Assembly (NCBI GenBank): GCA_017983845.1
Contig: JAGOAO010000004.1
Location: 67,482-131,481 of the forward strand
Direction: 5' to 3'
DNA from: Sediminibacterium sp.
GTDB taxonomy: Bacteria > Bacteroidota > Bacteroidia > Chitinophagales > Chitinophagaceae
DNA: 64,000 bases
Both the position numbers and the translations under genes were made by a program. The notes beneath the pieces are model-generated. The model had not been told where the DNA came from and ran no database searches. It worked only from the letters and a program-made list of their open reading frames with translations. Positions 33,070 to 42,776 of the stretch are shown here, piece by piece (the stretch's first letter is position 1; every line of letters starts with the position of its first letter).

Positions 33070-35472
33070 ATGATGCAAAAAAGTAAAAGGTTCCTTCAAT
33101 TTATACTAGTCCTTCAATTAGGAATGATGCAAGTCGCTGCATTTGGTCAATATAAGCCACTACGATTGACTGTAGTAGATGCAAAAAAGCAGCCCATTTC
33201 ATTTGCGAATATGGCCATCCAAAAATTGGATAGTCCTTATCAACGCAATCAAGTGACCGATAGCAATGGAATTGCAATTGTACTCTTGAATCCAGGCGCT
33301 ATCTATCAATTTAAAACAGTTGCCATTGGGTATCAAGCCGATACCAGAACGATCAAATTTGAACAGTTAAGTCAAGTACAAATTGTGCTCAAGGAAACTA
33401 CAAATCAATTAAAGGAAGTAGTGGTGACTTCGACAAAACCATTGATTAAACAAGAGGATGATAAAACGGTGGTAGACCCTGAGCCTTTAGCAGCAAGTTC
33501 TACCAACGCATATGAAACGATGGAAAAGATCCCTGGTATTTTTATAGACCAGGATGGGAATATTTATTTGAATGGTTTGTCTCCAGCAGGAGTGCAGATC
33601 AATGGTAGGGAATTAAAAATGAGTGCATCAGATATGGCCACTATTTTAAAAAGTTTGCCACCTAGCTCCATTCAAAAAATTGAATTAGTAAGAACTCCCT
33701 CTGCAAAATATGATGCATCTGGTGGTGGGGGTGTGGTGAATATTATTTTAAAGAAAGGGGTTAAGATTGGCTTGAATGGTTCAGTCAACTTGGGTAATAA
33801 CCAAGGAGTATATGGGAATCAATTTATAGGACTTACATTAAACAATACAACAGATAAGTACAATGTGTATTTAAACACCCAGTACAATCAAAATGACGGC
33901 TATAGTATTGTTAACACAGATAGATACCTGTCCATGGATACGGTTTTGAAACAAACAGCAAAAACATTAAGCCCTAATAAATCAGCCTATATTGGATTTG
34001 GACTGGGTAGCAATTGGACCGACCGTTTTGAATTAAACTATGATGCTCGAATGAGTGGTCAGTCTTTTGTGAACACAACGAATAATCAATCCTTGCTTCA
34101 AAACATTGCTGCGCAGCAAAATCTAAGTGCAATTGCTTCATTGGTTAAAAATGACGGATCTAGTTTAAATATCAATCAGTCGGTGAGGTCTAAATTGAAA
34201 TTGGATTCTTTGGGAGGAGAGTGGACTGTCGATGTTTCTTATAACTTAATTAGAGCCAATACAGAACAGGATTACAACAATACTTTACTTGCAGGAGGGT
34301 TGGTATCTAAAGGTGCTGGCGATTTCTCCAATGATCGAGATTTTTATACCTATCAAACGGATTATAAAAAGAAGCAATTTGGCATCACAATGGAAGCTGG
34401 ACTTAAATCAAGTATTTTGACATTCCGTAACAACGCCAATTACCAAAAGGATATGAATGGGATTGCAGTAAAAGACGCTTTTAGAACAAGTGCATATAAT
34501 TTTAAAGAACAGATTAATGCGGCTTATCTACAGGGGTCAAAAACCTGGGGTGCAGTGATTTTAAAATTCGGAACAAGGATAGAGCAAACAATCATGCAAG
34601 GTAAGCAGCGCATTCCTTCTGACACTTCCTTTTCTTTGAATCGTACAGACGCTTTTCCTTATGTTTTTTTAAGTAGAAAACTATTTACAATTTCTGGGTA
34701 TGAAATGAGGGGTTATTTGGTTTATCGAAAAACCATCAGCAGACCGAGTTATGAATTTTTGAATCCTTTCCCTAAATACATAGATCCATTCTTGTACGAG
34801 TCTGGTAACCCAAGTTTAAAGCCACAGTTTACCTCTAACTACGAAGCCAATATTAGTGTGGATGATAAACCCATTTTTGCATTTGGTGTGAATGAAACCA
34901 AAGACATATTTACAAATGTGGTCTATCAATCACCCAACAATAAACAGATCGCTTATCGTACTTATGACAATCTAGGAAAAAGTAAGGAGACTTATTTTAG
35001 GGGGATCGCTGTGATTCCACCAGGCAAAGCTTTCTTCGCAGTGTTAGGTGCTCAATACAATCATAATGTTTACAATGGGATATATGAACAAAAGCCTATT
35101 GTTTTTGATAAAGCTACATGGACATTTTTTACGTTCCAGTCTCTGAAATTAGGGAAGCTATCTACATTTACAATCAATGGATTTTGGAGAACCAATGGAC
35201 AACAACAATTTTATGAATTGGATAATTTTGGACAATTAAATAGTTCATTGAATAGACAATTTTTGAACAAGAAGTTGACTGTAACCTTATCCATGAATGA
35301 TATTTTTTTTACAAATAAAAATACTTTCGCTTTAAGGCAAGGCAGTATTTATGCAGTTGGTTTAAGAGAAAGTGATTCGCGAAGATGGGGGATCAATATC
35401 CGTTATAATTTTGGCATAAAACCAAAAGAACAAAAGATGGATATGTTCAATTCAGAAATGAAAGTAAATTAG
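33070..35472 (+). CDS. Outer-membrane beta-barrel (TonB-dependent receptor-like) protein
   Basis: 800 residues. Signal peptide (about 1-26, QVAAFGQ), a carboxypeptidase regulatory-like beta domain (about 29-115: LRLTVVDAKKQPISFANMAIQKL), a plug-like domain (about 117-225: YETMEKIPGIFIDQDGNIYLNGLSPAGVQINGREL, IELVRTPSAKYDASGGGGVVNIILKKG), and a long barrel of the OMP_b-brl_3 type. The tail GINIRYNFGIK precedes a polar end. No SusD partner adjoins it. Substrate unknown; it could import oligopeptides, siderophores or act as a pore. Confidence 0.87.
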   Translation: MMQKSKRFLQFILVLQLGMMQVAAFGQYKPLRLTVVDAKKQPISFANMAIQKLDSPYQRNQVTDSNGIAIVLLNPGAIYQFKTVAIGYQADTRTIKFEQLSQVQIVLKETTNQLKEVVVTSTKPLIKQEDDKTVVDPEPLAASSTNAYETMEKIPGIFIDQDGNIYLNGLSPAGVQINGRELKMSASDMATILKSLPPSSIQKIELVRTPSAKYDASGGGGVVNIILKKGVKIGLNGSVNLGNNQGVYGNQFIGLTLNNTTDKYNVYLNTQYNQNDGYSIVNTDRYLSMDTVLKQTAKTLSPNKSAYIGFGLGSNWTDRFELNYDARMSGQSFVNTTNNQSLLQNIAAQQNLSAIASLVKNDGSSLNINQSVRSKLKLDSLGGEWTVDVSYNLIRANTEQDYNNTLLAGGLVSKGAGDFSNDRDFYTYQTDYKKKQFGITMEAGLKSSILTFRNNANYQKDMNGIAVKDAFRTSAYNFKEQINAAYLQGSKTWGAVILKFGTRIEQTIMQGKQRIPSDTSFSLNRTDAFPYVFLSRKLFTISGYEMRGYLVYRKTISRPSYEFLNPFPKYIDPFLYESGNPSLKPQFTSNYEANISVDDKPIFAFGVNETKDIFTNVVYQSPNNKQIAYRTYDNLGKSKETYFRGIAVIPPGKAFFAVLGAQYNHNVYNGIYEQKPIVFDKATWTFFTFQSLKLGKLSTFTINGFWRTNGQQQFYELDNFGQLNSSLNRQFLNKKLTVTLSMNDIFFTNKNTFALRQGSIYAVGLRESDSRRWGINIRYNFGIKPKEQKMDMFNSEMKVN

Positions 35473-35474
35473 GT

Positions 35475-36680
35475 TTATTTCAAGAAAGTATCCACCAGTG
35501 CATAAACGCTCATAGAGCCCATTAACAAAACGACCAACCAGCCAGCGGCCTCAATCCACAAGGGATATTTATACTGTTTAAGTACAGGAATTTTTCTACT
35601 AGCAATTAACATAATCGCTAAGGCAAATGGCAGTATAAAGCCATTGATTAGGCCTGCATAAAGTAAAAGCTCTTTTGGTTTGCCGATCCAAACAAATAAA
35701 CAAGTTGAAATCAATATGAATCCACTAATGGCATAGCGTTCATGGTGTAAAAAAGGGATGTCTAATTTCTTGATAAATGAATAAGAGGTATAGGATGCGC
35801 CAATGACAGAGGAGATGGCTGCACTCCATAATACAATACCAAAAACAAATAAGCCCCATCTACCACCAGCGGTTTCAAAAACGGTGGCTGCTGGATTATT
35901 TTTATCCAAATGCACCCCTTGAGATACCACCCCTACAACCGCTAAGAATAAAATAAAGCGCATAAAGGAGGAGATAAGAATCCCCCTGCTTGCACTTTTA
36001 GTAACAAATGGAATATGTTCAGGACCCACCATGCCAGCGTCCACCAATCTATGTGCTCCAGAGAAAGTAATGTAGCCTCCAACGGTGCCACCCACAATCG
36101 TGACAATAGCAAGTAGGGAAATCTGTTCAGGCACAAAACTATGCTGCACTGCAGAGAGGATGGGAGGGTTGGCTGCATATACAATCAATAAGGTTAAACT
36201 TATTTTTACAATCCCTAAAATCTTTGTGAGCCTATCTAACATCTTTCCAATCTCATCTATCCAGAAAATGAGAATTGCTATCACACCACTTAGCATTGCT
36301 CCTTTTGCAAAGCTGATACCTGTCAATAGATTAAGTGCCAAGCCACAGCCTGCAATATTGCCAATATTAAAAGCAAATCCACCTAATACGACAGACAAAG
36401 AAAGGATATGACCGAGCCCTGGTAAAAGTTGATTTGCAATTTCTTGGGCACGCATACCACTTAATGTAATTGCCCTCCAAATATTAATCTGTGCGCCAAA
36501 GTCAAGTAGGATGGAAATTAAAATTACAAAACCAAAACTAGTGAGTAATTGCTCTGTGTAAACAGAGGTCTGCGTTAAAAATCCTGGTCCAATAGAGGAG
36601 TTGGCCATGAGGAAGGCAGCACCTAAACTAATCCCCGTTAGAGAGGGTAAAGCTTTTGTTTTAAGGTTGTTTGATTTCAA
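35475..36680 (-). CDS. NRAMP-fold transporter of the YcsG type
   Basis: 401 residues, about 11 hydrophobic segments, inner membrane. The fold and length fit the NRAMP superfamily, but the metal motifs do not: helix 1 reads ANSSIGPGFLTQT instead of the DPGN motif, and helix 6 reads GGYITFSGAHR instead of MPH. It is the last gene of the pxpB-pxpC-pxpA run and overlaps pxpA by 20 bases; a similar neighbour (ycsG) is found beside ycsF in Bacillus. I infer transport of 5-oxoproline or a related compound, not a metal. Converges on the outer-membrane receptor with a 2-base gap. Confidence 0.8.
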   Translation of the reverse strand: MKSNNLKTKALPSLTGISLGAAFLMANSSIGPGFLTQTSVYTEQLLTSFGFVILISILLDFGAQINIWRAITLSGMRAQEIANQLLPGLGHILSLSVVLGGFAFNIGNIAGCGLALNLLTGISFAKGAMLSGVIAILIFWIDEIGKMLDRLTKILGIVKISLTLLIVYAANPPILSAVQHSFVPEQISLLAIVTIVGGTVGGYITFSGAHRLVDAGMVGPEHIPFVTKSASRGILISSFMRFILFLAVVGVVSQGVHLDKNNPAATVFETAGGRWGLFVFGIVLWSAAISSVIGASYTSYSFIKKLDIPFLHHERYAISGFILISTCLFVWIGKPKELLLYAGLINGFILPFALAIMLIASRKIPVLKQYKYPLWIEAAGWLVVLLMGSMSVYALVDTFLK

Positions 36681-37428
36681 TCTGATATTGTTGTAATGTG
36701 TGGTATAAATGTTTGGCTATATTGAGCGCTTCAGGATGATCCCCGTGAATGCATATTGTTTCTGCTAGGATTTCAATCCTGCTTCCTTCGGCTGTTTTTA
36801 TTTCCTGATCTAATATCATAGCTACCACCTGTTTACTAGCTTCCATTGGGTCGGTGATCAATGCATGATCCATATGTCTTGGTGTAAGTTGTCCGTTTGC
36901 TTGATAGGATCTATCTGCAAAAGCTTCTTGTACACATTTTAAACCTACTTTTTTTGCTTCTTTGATGGTATGACTACCACTTAGTCCATAAAGTAGGATG
37001 GAAGGATCAATTGCTTGTAAAGTTTGTGCTACAATTTTGCTAGACAAAGGGTCTTTTGCGCAATCATTGTACAAAGCACCATGCAATTTTACATGATGTA
37101 TTCTGCAACCCATTTGGGTCGTTATTTTTTCAAATAAACTAAGTTGATCACTGATTAGTTCTGCAAGCTCAATTAAAGAAATGGATTGCGATAGTCTCCC
37201 AAAATTTTCTTTATCCTGGTAACTAGGATGTGCGCCAATAGCAACATTGTGCTCCATTGCTAATTCGATGGTTCTTTTAATGGTGGCTTCATCTCCTGCA
37301 TGATAGCCACATGCAATATTTGCACTACTTATATAGGGCATCAATGCTGCATCGTTGTGCATGCCTTCGCCCATATCGCAGTTGATATCAATGCTTAAAG
37401 CAGGATTGCTTTGTTCGATAGAGTTCAT
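36661..37428 (-). CDS. pxpA: 5-oxoprolinase subunit A (LamB/YcsF family)
   Basis: 255 residues from ATG 37428; a second ATG at 37443 would add five. PxpA, with PxpBC, hydrolyses ATP to open 5-oxoproline (pyroglutamate) to glutamate. Family marks: IDINCDMGEG at the start, SSANIACGYHAGDEATIKRTIELA, VAIGAHPSYQDKENFGR, HVKLHGALYN and EAFADRSYQANGQLTPR. The first residues overlap the end of pxpC. Confidence 0.93.
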   Translation of the reverse strand: MNSIEQSNPALSIDINCDMGEGMHNDAALMPYISSANIACGYHAGDEATIKRTIELAMEHNVAIGAHPSYQDKENFGRLSQSISLIELAELISDQLSLFEKITTQMGCRIHHVKLHGALYNDCAKDPLSSKIVAQTLQAIDPSILLYGLSGSHTIKEAKKVGLKCVQEAFADRSYQANGQLTPRHMDHALITDPMEASKQVVAMILDQEIKTAEGSRIEILAETICIHGDHPEALNIAKHLYHTLQQYQIEIKQP

Positions 37429-38299
37429 GTGCTGTTTGAACATTGGCGATGTTGAACTTAAAATGACTGTGGTTATTTAATTGTGCAAATTTGGGTAAAT
37501 CTACCAAAATAATTTGACCCAAATTGGCATAACCTCCAATGGTTTGATGGTCAGCCATTAAGACAATGATATGTCCATTGGGTAATAATTGCATCGTGCC
37601 TCTTGTCACTGCACTTGATAGATATTGTTTTGGTTCGGATAAGTGGATTGCAGGGCCATCCAATAGAAAGCCCATTCTGTTCGATTTTGCATCTATAGAG
37701 AATGAATTTTCCATTAAAAGCTGAATGGATGCTGCTGCTAAATCATTCCATGCAGGTCCTGGGATAAAACGGATAGCATGCGCATCAAAGAGTTCAGTTT
37801 GGACTGCTTGAATTAAATGAAGTTTTGTAGGATCTAAAATAATTTCATTGCAATGGTCTGTAACAATGTCAAATACATCCCCCTTATTTAAAGTCTTTTG
37901 AAAACTACAATAACTTTTGAGCCATTGTTGATTTCTATCTAGTGTCCCTTTAAAAGCCAAGTAAGCTGTTCGACCTTCAAGTGGTTGTAAAAAGCTGAGT
38001 TGATCCTTAGGATATACTTTTATAGGGGTATTCAATGCAACACTTTTTTCGTTGATCACAGGTACAAAATTGGCACCACTGATACAGATATACATTGCTC
38101 GTTCAAATTCAAATATAGATGCCGGAAAATGCAATTCAAAAACAGGGTTGTTGATGTCATTCTCTAAAATGGCATTGGCGAGTTGTGCAGATAAAAAGTC
38201 CATTGGACCACTAGGTTGGATACCAAGTGCTTGGTATCCATATCTGCCCAGATCTTCGATCCGATCAGAAAGCCCTTTTTTTACAATTTTAATCGACAT
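37388..38299 (-). CDS. pxpC: 5-oxoprolinase subunit C (KipA family)
   Basis: 303 residues, biotin-dependent-carboxyltransferase-like fold. Motifs: DLGRYGYQALGIQPSGPMDFLSAQLAN, FELHFPASIFEF, IRFIPGPAWNDLAA and the conserved segment around SNRMGFLLDGPAI...AVTRGTMQLLPNG and DHQTIGGYANLG. Partner of PxpB and PxpA in 5-oxoproline cleavage. It overlaps pxpB by 11 bases and pxpA by 41-56, so the operon is coupled. Confidence 0.93.
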   Translation of the reverse strand: MSIKIVKKGLSDRIEDLGRYGYQALGIQPSGPMDFLSAQLANAILENDINNPVFELHFPASIFEFERAMYICISGANFVPVINEKSVALNTPIKVYPKDQLSFLQPLEGRTAYLAFKGTLDRNQQWLKSYCSFQKTLNKGDVFDIVTDHCNEIILDPTKLHLIQAVQTELFDAHAIRFIPGPAWNDLAAASIQLLMENSFSIDAKSNRMGFLLDGPAIHLSEPKQYLSSAVTRGTMQLLPNGHIIVLMADHQTIGGYANLGQIILVDLPKFAQLNNHSHFKFNIANVQTAHELYRTKQSCFKH

Positions 38300-39026
38300 C
38301 TTCGTGTTTGTTTAATTGATGAAACAATGCCAAGGAGATGGGATTAAATTTAATTTGATCACCCGCTTTAAAAAGGGTGAGTTCATTGCTATTTGGGTCA
38401 AATATTTTGAATGGGGTACGACCAATGATTTGCCAACCACCAGGTGAATCTATTGGGTAGATGCCTGTTTGTTTTCCGGCTATTCCCACACTGCCTCCTG
38501 CTACTTTCGCTCTTGGTGTGGCATGCCTTGGAACTTGAATCGCTTTGGGTACATCACCCATATACGCAAAGCCTGGTAAGAACCCCAAGCAGTAAACTGT
38601 ATAAATTTTTTCACTGTGCGTTTGAATCAATGTTTCGGTGCTGCAATTTAAACTGATCGCTGCTGTTTGCAGATCGATACCCAAGCTTGGATCATAACAT
38701 ACAGGAATCTCCATTAATTTTGGGGTAGTGATAATTGGAATAGAATGGGGTACTGCATTGATAAATGCTTCTAGGATATTGCTTGCAGATAAATAAGGAT
38801 TGGAATCAAAAACAAGGATATCATACACCAAGGTCAATGTGTCATAAGCCAAAATAATATCTTTAATGCCAGCCATTTTCTGTGCAGTAACAAACTGTGT
38901 AAATGCGAGTAAGTCTTGATCTATGCCTTCATTTTGTCCTGTAGTTAATTTAAATAAAATAGCGTGGTCTCCAAGTAATTGTATATGAAATTTAGTACGG
39001 AGGTTTTGCATACCTAAACTTACCAT
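38289..39026 (-). CDS. pxpB: 5-oxoprolinase subunit B (KipI family)
   Basis: 245 residues from ATG 39026, or 240 from ATG 39011 (MQNLRTKFHIQLLGDHAIL). Cyclophilin-like fold; the hallmark stretch VYCLGFLPGFAYMGDVPKAI followed by VPRHATPRAKVAGGSVGIAGKQTGIYPIDSPGGWQIIGRTP is fully conserved. First gene of pxpBCA plus transporter. It diverges from the GH30 gene; I could not find a convincing promoter box in the 47-base gap. Confidence 0.93.
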   Translation of the reverse strand: MVSLGMQNLRTKFHIQLLGDHAILFKLTTGQNEGIDQDLLAFTQFVTAQKMAGIKDIILAYDTLTLVYDILVFDSNPYLSASNILEAFINAVPHSIPIITTPKLMEIPVCYDPSLGIDLQTAAISLNCSTETLIQTHSEKIYTVYCLGFLPGFAYMGDVPKAIQVPRHATPRAKVAGGSVGIAGKQTGIYPIDSPGGWQIIGRTPFKIFDPNSNELTLFKAGDQIKFNPISLALFHQLNKHEDVD

Positions 39027-39073
39027 TTTTTAGGACATTTCATTGTATATTTATTTGGAATAAATGATTGCAA

Positions 39074-40465
39074 ATGAAAGGATTTATACTCATATCGACT
39101 TTTGTCATGCTTTTTCTGTTCCATGCCAATGGACAATTTACCCAGATTGTAACTTCTGCTGATAGAAGCTTTCTATTAAAGCAAATAGAAAAGCCTTTAT
39201 TGTCTTCTACAGTTACTAAGAATGGGGTGCCAATGGATGCTATTTTCATCAACGAAAAGATACAATACCAAAAGATGGATGGTTTTGGATATACATTAAC
39301 AGGGGGTAGTGCAGCATTATTATATCAGCTTCCGCTTCAAAAAAGAAAAGCGATTTTAAATGAGCTCTTTGGTCAAGGGCCAAATGATTTGCAGATCAAC
39401 TTTTTAAGAATAAGTATGGGTGCTTCCGATTTAGACGCAACTGTTTTTAGTTATGATGATTTGCCAGTTGGGGAGGAGGATATGCAATTAACAAAAATGT
39501 CCCTAGCAAATGACCAGCAATTTTTAATTCCTCTTTTAAAAGAAATACAAAAGATACAACCACGATTAAAATTAATTGCAACACCATGGAGTCCGCCAGT
39601 TTGGATGAAGGACAACGGCAAAACGATGGGAGGGCATTTGTTGCCTAAGTTCTATGATACCTATGCACGCTATTTTGTAAAGTATATTCAGCTGATGCAA
39701 AAAGAGGGACTTGATATAAACGCGGTGACAATCCAAAATGAACCAGAACATGGAGGGAATAATCCGAGTATGTTAATGTCCGCAATAGAACAAACTAATT
39801 TTATTAAAAACCATTTAGGCCCTGCATTTAAAAAGGAAGCTATTGCTACAGAGATTGTGATTTGGGATCACAATGCAGACCATCCAAATTACCCCATTGA
39901 AATTTTAAATGATCCAATTGCTAAATCATTTATCAGTGCATCTGCTTTTCATTTATACTTAGGAGATGAAACTGCTTTGTCGAAAGTCCATCAAGCACAT
40001 CCTGATAAAAAAATATATTTTACTGAACAGTGGACAGGGGCTAAGGGTAATTTCGCTGGAGATTTGATGTGGCATATGGAACACATCGTCATTGGTACAA
40101 TGGCCAATTGGAGCAGTATGGTATTAGAGTGGAACCTAGCGAATGATCCGCAATATGGGCCACATACGCCTGGTGGCTGTACTGAATGTTTAGGTGCGCT
40201 AACGGTTTCGGGAACAAATATTCAACGAAACATAAGTTATTATATCATCGGGCAAGTGTCTAAGTTTATTCCTGCAGGTTCAACACGTATTAGTGCGCAA
40301 TCTGCAAACCCACAAATTCATGCGATTGCCTTTACTACACTAGCAAATAAAAAAGTGTTACTTGTATTAAATCAGTCAAAGGAATTGGTTGTAACAATCA
40401 ATTTTGAGCAGAAAAAATATAACTTTACCTTACCCGAAAAATCAGTTTCAACGATTGTTTGGTAA
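39074..40465 (+). CDS. Glycoside hydrolase family 30 enzyme (glucosylceramidase-like)
   Basis: 463 residues from ATG 39074, which begins the signal peptide (MKGFILISTFVMLFLFHANGQ); a TTG two codons earlier is less likely. TIM barrel plus beta side domain. The acid/base Glu is in TIQNEPEHGG and the nucleophile Glu in IYFTEQWTG. Other GH30 marks are QKMDGFGYTLTGGSA, LIATPWSPPVWMKDNG and MVLEWNLANDPQYGPHTPGGC. Likely cleaves beta-1,6- or other beta-glucans outside the cytoplasm. Followed 28 bases later by GH3, which would split the resulting short sugars. Confidence 0.9.
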   Translation: MKGFILISTFVMLFLFHANGQFTQIVTSADRSFLLKQIEKPLLSSTVTKNGVPMDAIFINEKIQYQKMDGFGYTLTGGSAALLYQLPLQKRKAILNELFGQGPNDLQINFLRISMGASDLDATVFSYDDLPVGEEDMQLTKMSLANDQQFLIPLLKEIQKIQPRLKLIATPWSPPVWMKDNGKTMGGHLLPKFYDTYARYFVKYIQLMQKEGLDINAVTIQNEPEHGGNNPSMLMSAIEQTNFIKNHLGPAFKKEAIATEIVIWDHNADHPNYPIEILNDPIAKSFISASAFHLYLGDETALSKVHQAHPDKKIYFTEQWTGAKGNFAGDLMWHMEHIVIGTMANWSSMVLEWNLANDPQYGPHTPGGCTECLGALTVSGTNIQRNISYYIIGQVSKFIPAGSTRISAQSANPQIHAIAFTTLANKKVLLVLNQSKELVVTINFEQKKYNFTLPEKSVSTIVW

Positions 40466-40493
40466 AAGCATTCTCGAATTCAAAAATATGTAC

Positions 40494-42770
40494 ATGAAAA
40501 AAATTAGCTTAAGCATTGTAGGGATATTTTTAGTTTTAGTTGGATATAGTCAGTCAAGTAAGGACCTAAAAATGCAACTCTTTGTCAAAACTTTAATGTC
40601 TAAAATGACATTGGAAGAAAAGTTGGGGCAGTTGAATTTGCCAGCCTCAAGTGATTTTGTCACTGGTGCAGTGAGTAGCTCTGATATTGCAGAAAAAGTC
40701 AAAGCTGGAAAAGTTGGGGGTGTTTTTAATATTCGTTCTGTGACAAAGATTAAGGAATTGCAACAATTTGCAGTGAACAGTTCTAGGCTTCATATTCCAT
40801 TGCTTTTTGGAATGGATGTGATTCATGGTTACAAAACTATTTTCCCAATCCCATTAGGGATGTCCGCAACCTGGGATATGGAATTGGTGAAACGTTCGGC
40901 AAGCATTGCAGCGAGTGAAGCAAGCGCGGATGGCATACAATGGACTTTTTCTCCAATGGTTGATTTAACAAGAGATCCAAGATGGGGAAGGGTTTCTGAG
41001 GGCAACGGGGAAGATGCATTTTTAAGTTCAGCAATTGCTAAAGCAATGGTGCAAGGGTATCAAGGAAATGATTTATCTGCGCCCAATACTATTTTATCTT
41101 GTGTGAAGCATTATGCTTTATATGGAGCAGCTGAAGGTGGTAGAGATTACAACACCACGGACATGAGTCGTGTTAGAATGTACAATGAATATTTCCCTCC
41201 TTATAAAGCAGCTGTTGACGCAGGTGTTGCATCGGTGATGGTTTCATTCAATGAAGTAGATGGTGTGCCAGCATCAGGCAATAAATGGTTGGTGGATGAC
41301 GTGTTAAGAAAACAATGGAATTTCAACGGTTTTGTAGTTTCTGATTATACCGGTATCCCAGAAATGATGAATCATGGAGTGGGTGATGCACAAACAGTGA
41401 ATGCATTGTCTATGAATGCAGGAGTCGATATGGATATGGTGGGGGAAGGATTTTTAAATACCTTGAAAAAATCAATACAAGAAGGGAAAGTGAGTCTAGC
41501 TCAGATCAATAAAGCATGTGAGCGTATATTGATTGCAAAATATCAACTAGGATTGTTTGATGATCCATACCGTTATTGCAATGAACAAAGATCAGCGACT
41601 GAAGTTTTTACTGCAGCAAATAGGGCAGAAGCTAGAAGGATTGCCACACAAAGTTTTGTATTATTAAAAAACAACCATGTTTTACCTATTGCGACTGGTA
41701 AAAAAATTGCATTGGTTGGACCATTGGCAGATGCAAAAGAAAATATGACGGGTACTTGGAGTGTGGGCGCAGACAATTCAAAATCTATCAGTTTGTTAAA
41801 AGGGCTTACAGATGCGGTGGGCATTAATGGCAAAGTGGTTTACGCAAAAGGGTCAAACTTGGAAGATGATCTAGAAATGCAAAAACGCCAGACCATGTTT
41901 GGTAAAGATATTGTCCGTGACGATCGTTCAGCAGAAGCAATGATTCAGGAAGCTTTAGCGATAAGTGCAGATGCGGATGTAATTGTAGCTGCATTAGGAG
42001 AAGGAGCAGAGAGTAGTGGTGAGAGTGCATCTAAATCAAATATAGATATACCAGAAGCGCAAAAGCGTTTATTAAAAGCATTGGTAGCAACTGGCAAGCC
42101 AGTTGCGTTGGTCTTGTTCAATGGACGTCCTTTGACATTGAATTGGGAACATGAAAATGTACCTGCCATTTTAGATGTTTGGTTTGCCGGTTCTGAAGCA
42201 GGGGATGCGATTGCGGATGCTTTGTTGGGTAAAGTAAATCCTTCAGGTAAATTGAGTATGAGTTTTCCTCAAAACGTAGGACAAATACCATTGTATTACA
42301 ATCATAAAAATACAGGCCGTCCATTAACAGGAAAATGGTTCTCAAAATTTCAGTCAAATTACATTGACGTAAGTAATGAGCCTTTGTATCCATTTGGTTA
42401 CGGATTGAGTTACACACAATTTGAATACGGGGATATTCAATTGTCTTCAACCAAACTAAAAGGGAATCAAAAATTAACGGTAACAGTCAATGTTAAAAAT
42501 ACTGGAACAGTAGCAGGTAAGGAAGTGGTTCAGCTTTATATTCGCGACCTTGTGGGCAGCATTACTAGACCTGTGCAAGAATTAAAAGGGTTCGATAAAA
42601 TTGAACTTGCTGCTGGAGAAAGTAAAAATGTCCATTTTGAAATCACGCCTGAAACATTGAAATTCTACAATAGTGCATTGAAATTGGATTGGGAATCAGG
42701 TGATTTCGAGATCATGGTAGGTTCCAATTCAAGAGATGTAAAATCAAAATTAATCAATTGGGTGAAGTAG
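40494..42770 (+). CDS. bglX: Glycoside hydrolase family 3 beta-glucosidase, BglX-like
   Basis: 758 residues from ATG 40494, giving signal peptide MKKISLSIVGIFLVLVGYSQ; ATG 40488 is equally close, and an upstream ATG at 40404 lies inside GH30. N-terminal GH3 barrel (LLFGMDVIHGYKTIFPIPLG, SPMVDLTRDPRWGRVSEGNGED), nucleophile Asp in GFVVSDYTG, GH3 C-terminal domain (IALVGPLADAKENMTGTWS, EGAESSGESASK) and a fibronectin-like end (KNTGTVAGKEVVQLYIRD). Releases glucose from beta-glucoside ends in the periplasm. Works with the GH30 gene before it. Confidence 0.92.
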   Translation: MKKISLSIVGIFLVLVGYSQSSKDLKMQLFVKTLMSKMTLEEKLGQLNLPASSDFVTGAVSSSDIAEKVKAGKVGGVFNIRSVTKIKELQQFAVNSSRLHIPLLFGMDVIHGYKTIFPIPLGMSATWDMELVKRSASIAASEASADGIQWTFSPMVDLTRDPRWGRVSEGNGEDAFLSSAIAKAMVQGYQGNDLSAPNTILSCVKHYALYGAAEGGRDYNTTDMSRVRMYNEYFPPYKAAVDAGVASVMVSFNEVDGVPASGNKWLVDDVLRKQWNFNGFVVSDYTGIPEMMNHGVGDAQTVNALSMNAGVDMDMVGEGFLNTLKKSIQEGKVSLAQINKACERILIAKYQLGLFDDPYRYCNEQRSATEVFTAANRAEARRIATQSFVLLKNNHVLPIATGKKIALVGPLADAKENMTGTWSVGADNSKSISLLKGLTDAVGINGKVVYAKGSNLEDDLEMQKRQTMFGKDIVRDDRSAEAMIQEALAISADADVIVAALGEGAESSGESASKSNIDIPEAQKRLLKALVATGKPVALVLFNGRPLTLNWEHENVPAILDVWFAGSEAGDAIADALLGKVNPSGKLSMSFPQNVGQIPLYYNHKNTGRPLTGKWFSKFQSNYIDVSNEPLYPFGYGLSYTQFEYGDIQLSSTKLKGNQKLTVTVNVKNTGTVAGKEVVQLYIRDLVGSITRPVQELKGFDKIELAAGESKNVHFEITPETLKFYNSALKLDWESGDFEIMVGSNSRDVKSKLINWVK

Positions 42771-42776
42771 AGTTAG

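Noticed and set aside
35475..36680. Calling the gene mntH (manganese transporter)
   Set aside because: The DPGN and MPH metal motifs are missing and the operon context is 5-oxoprolinase.
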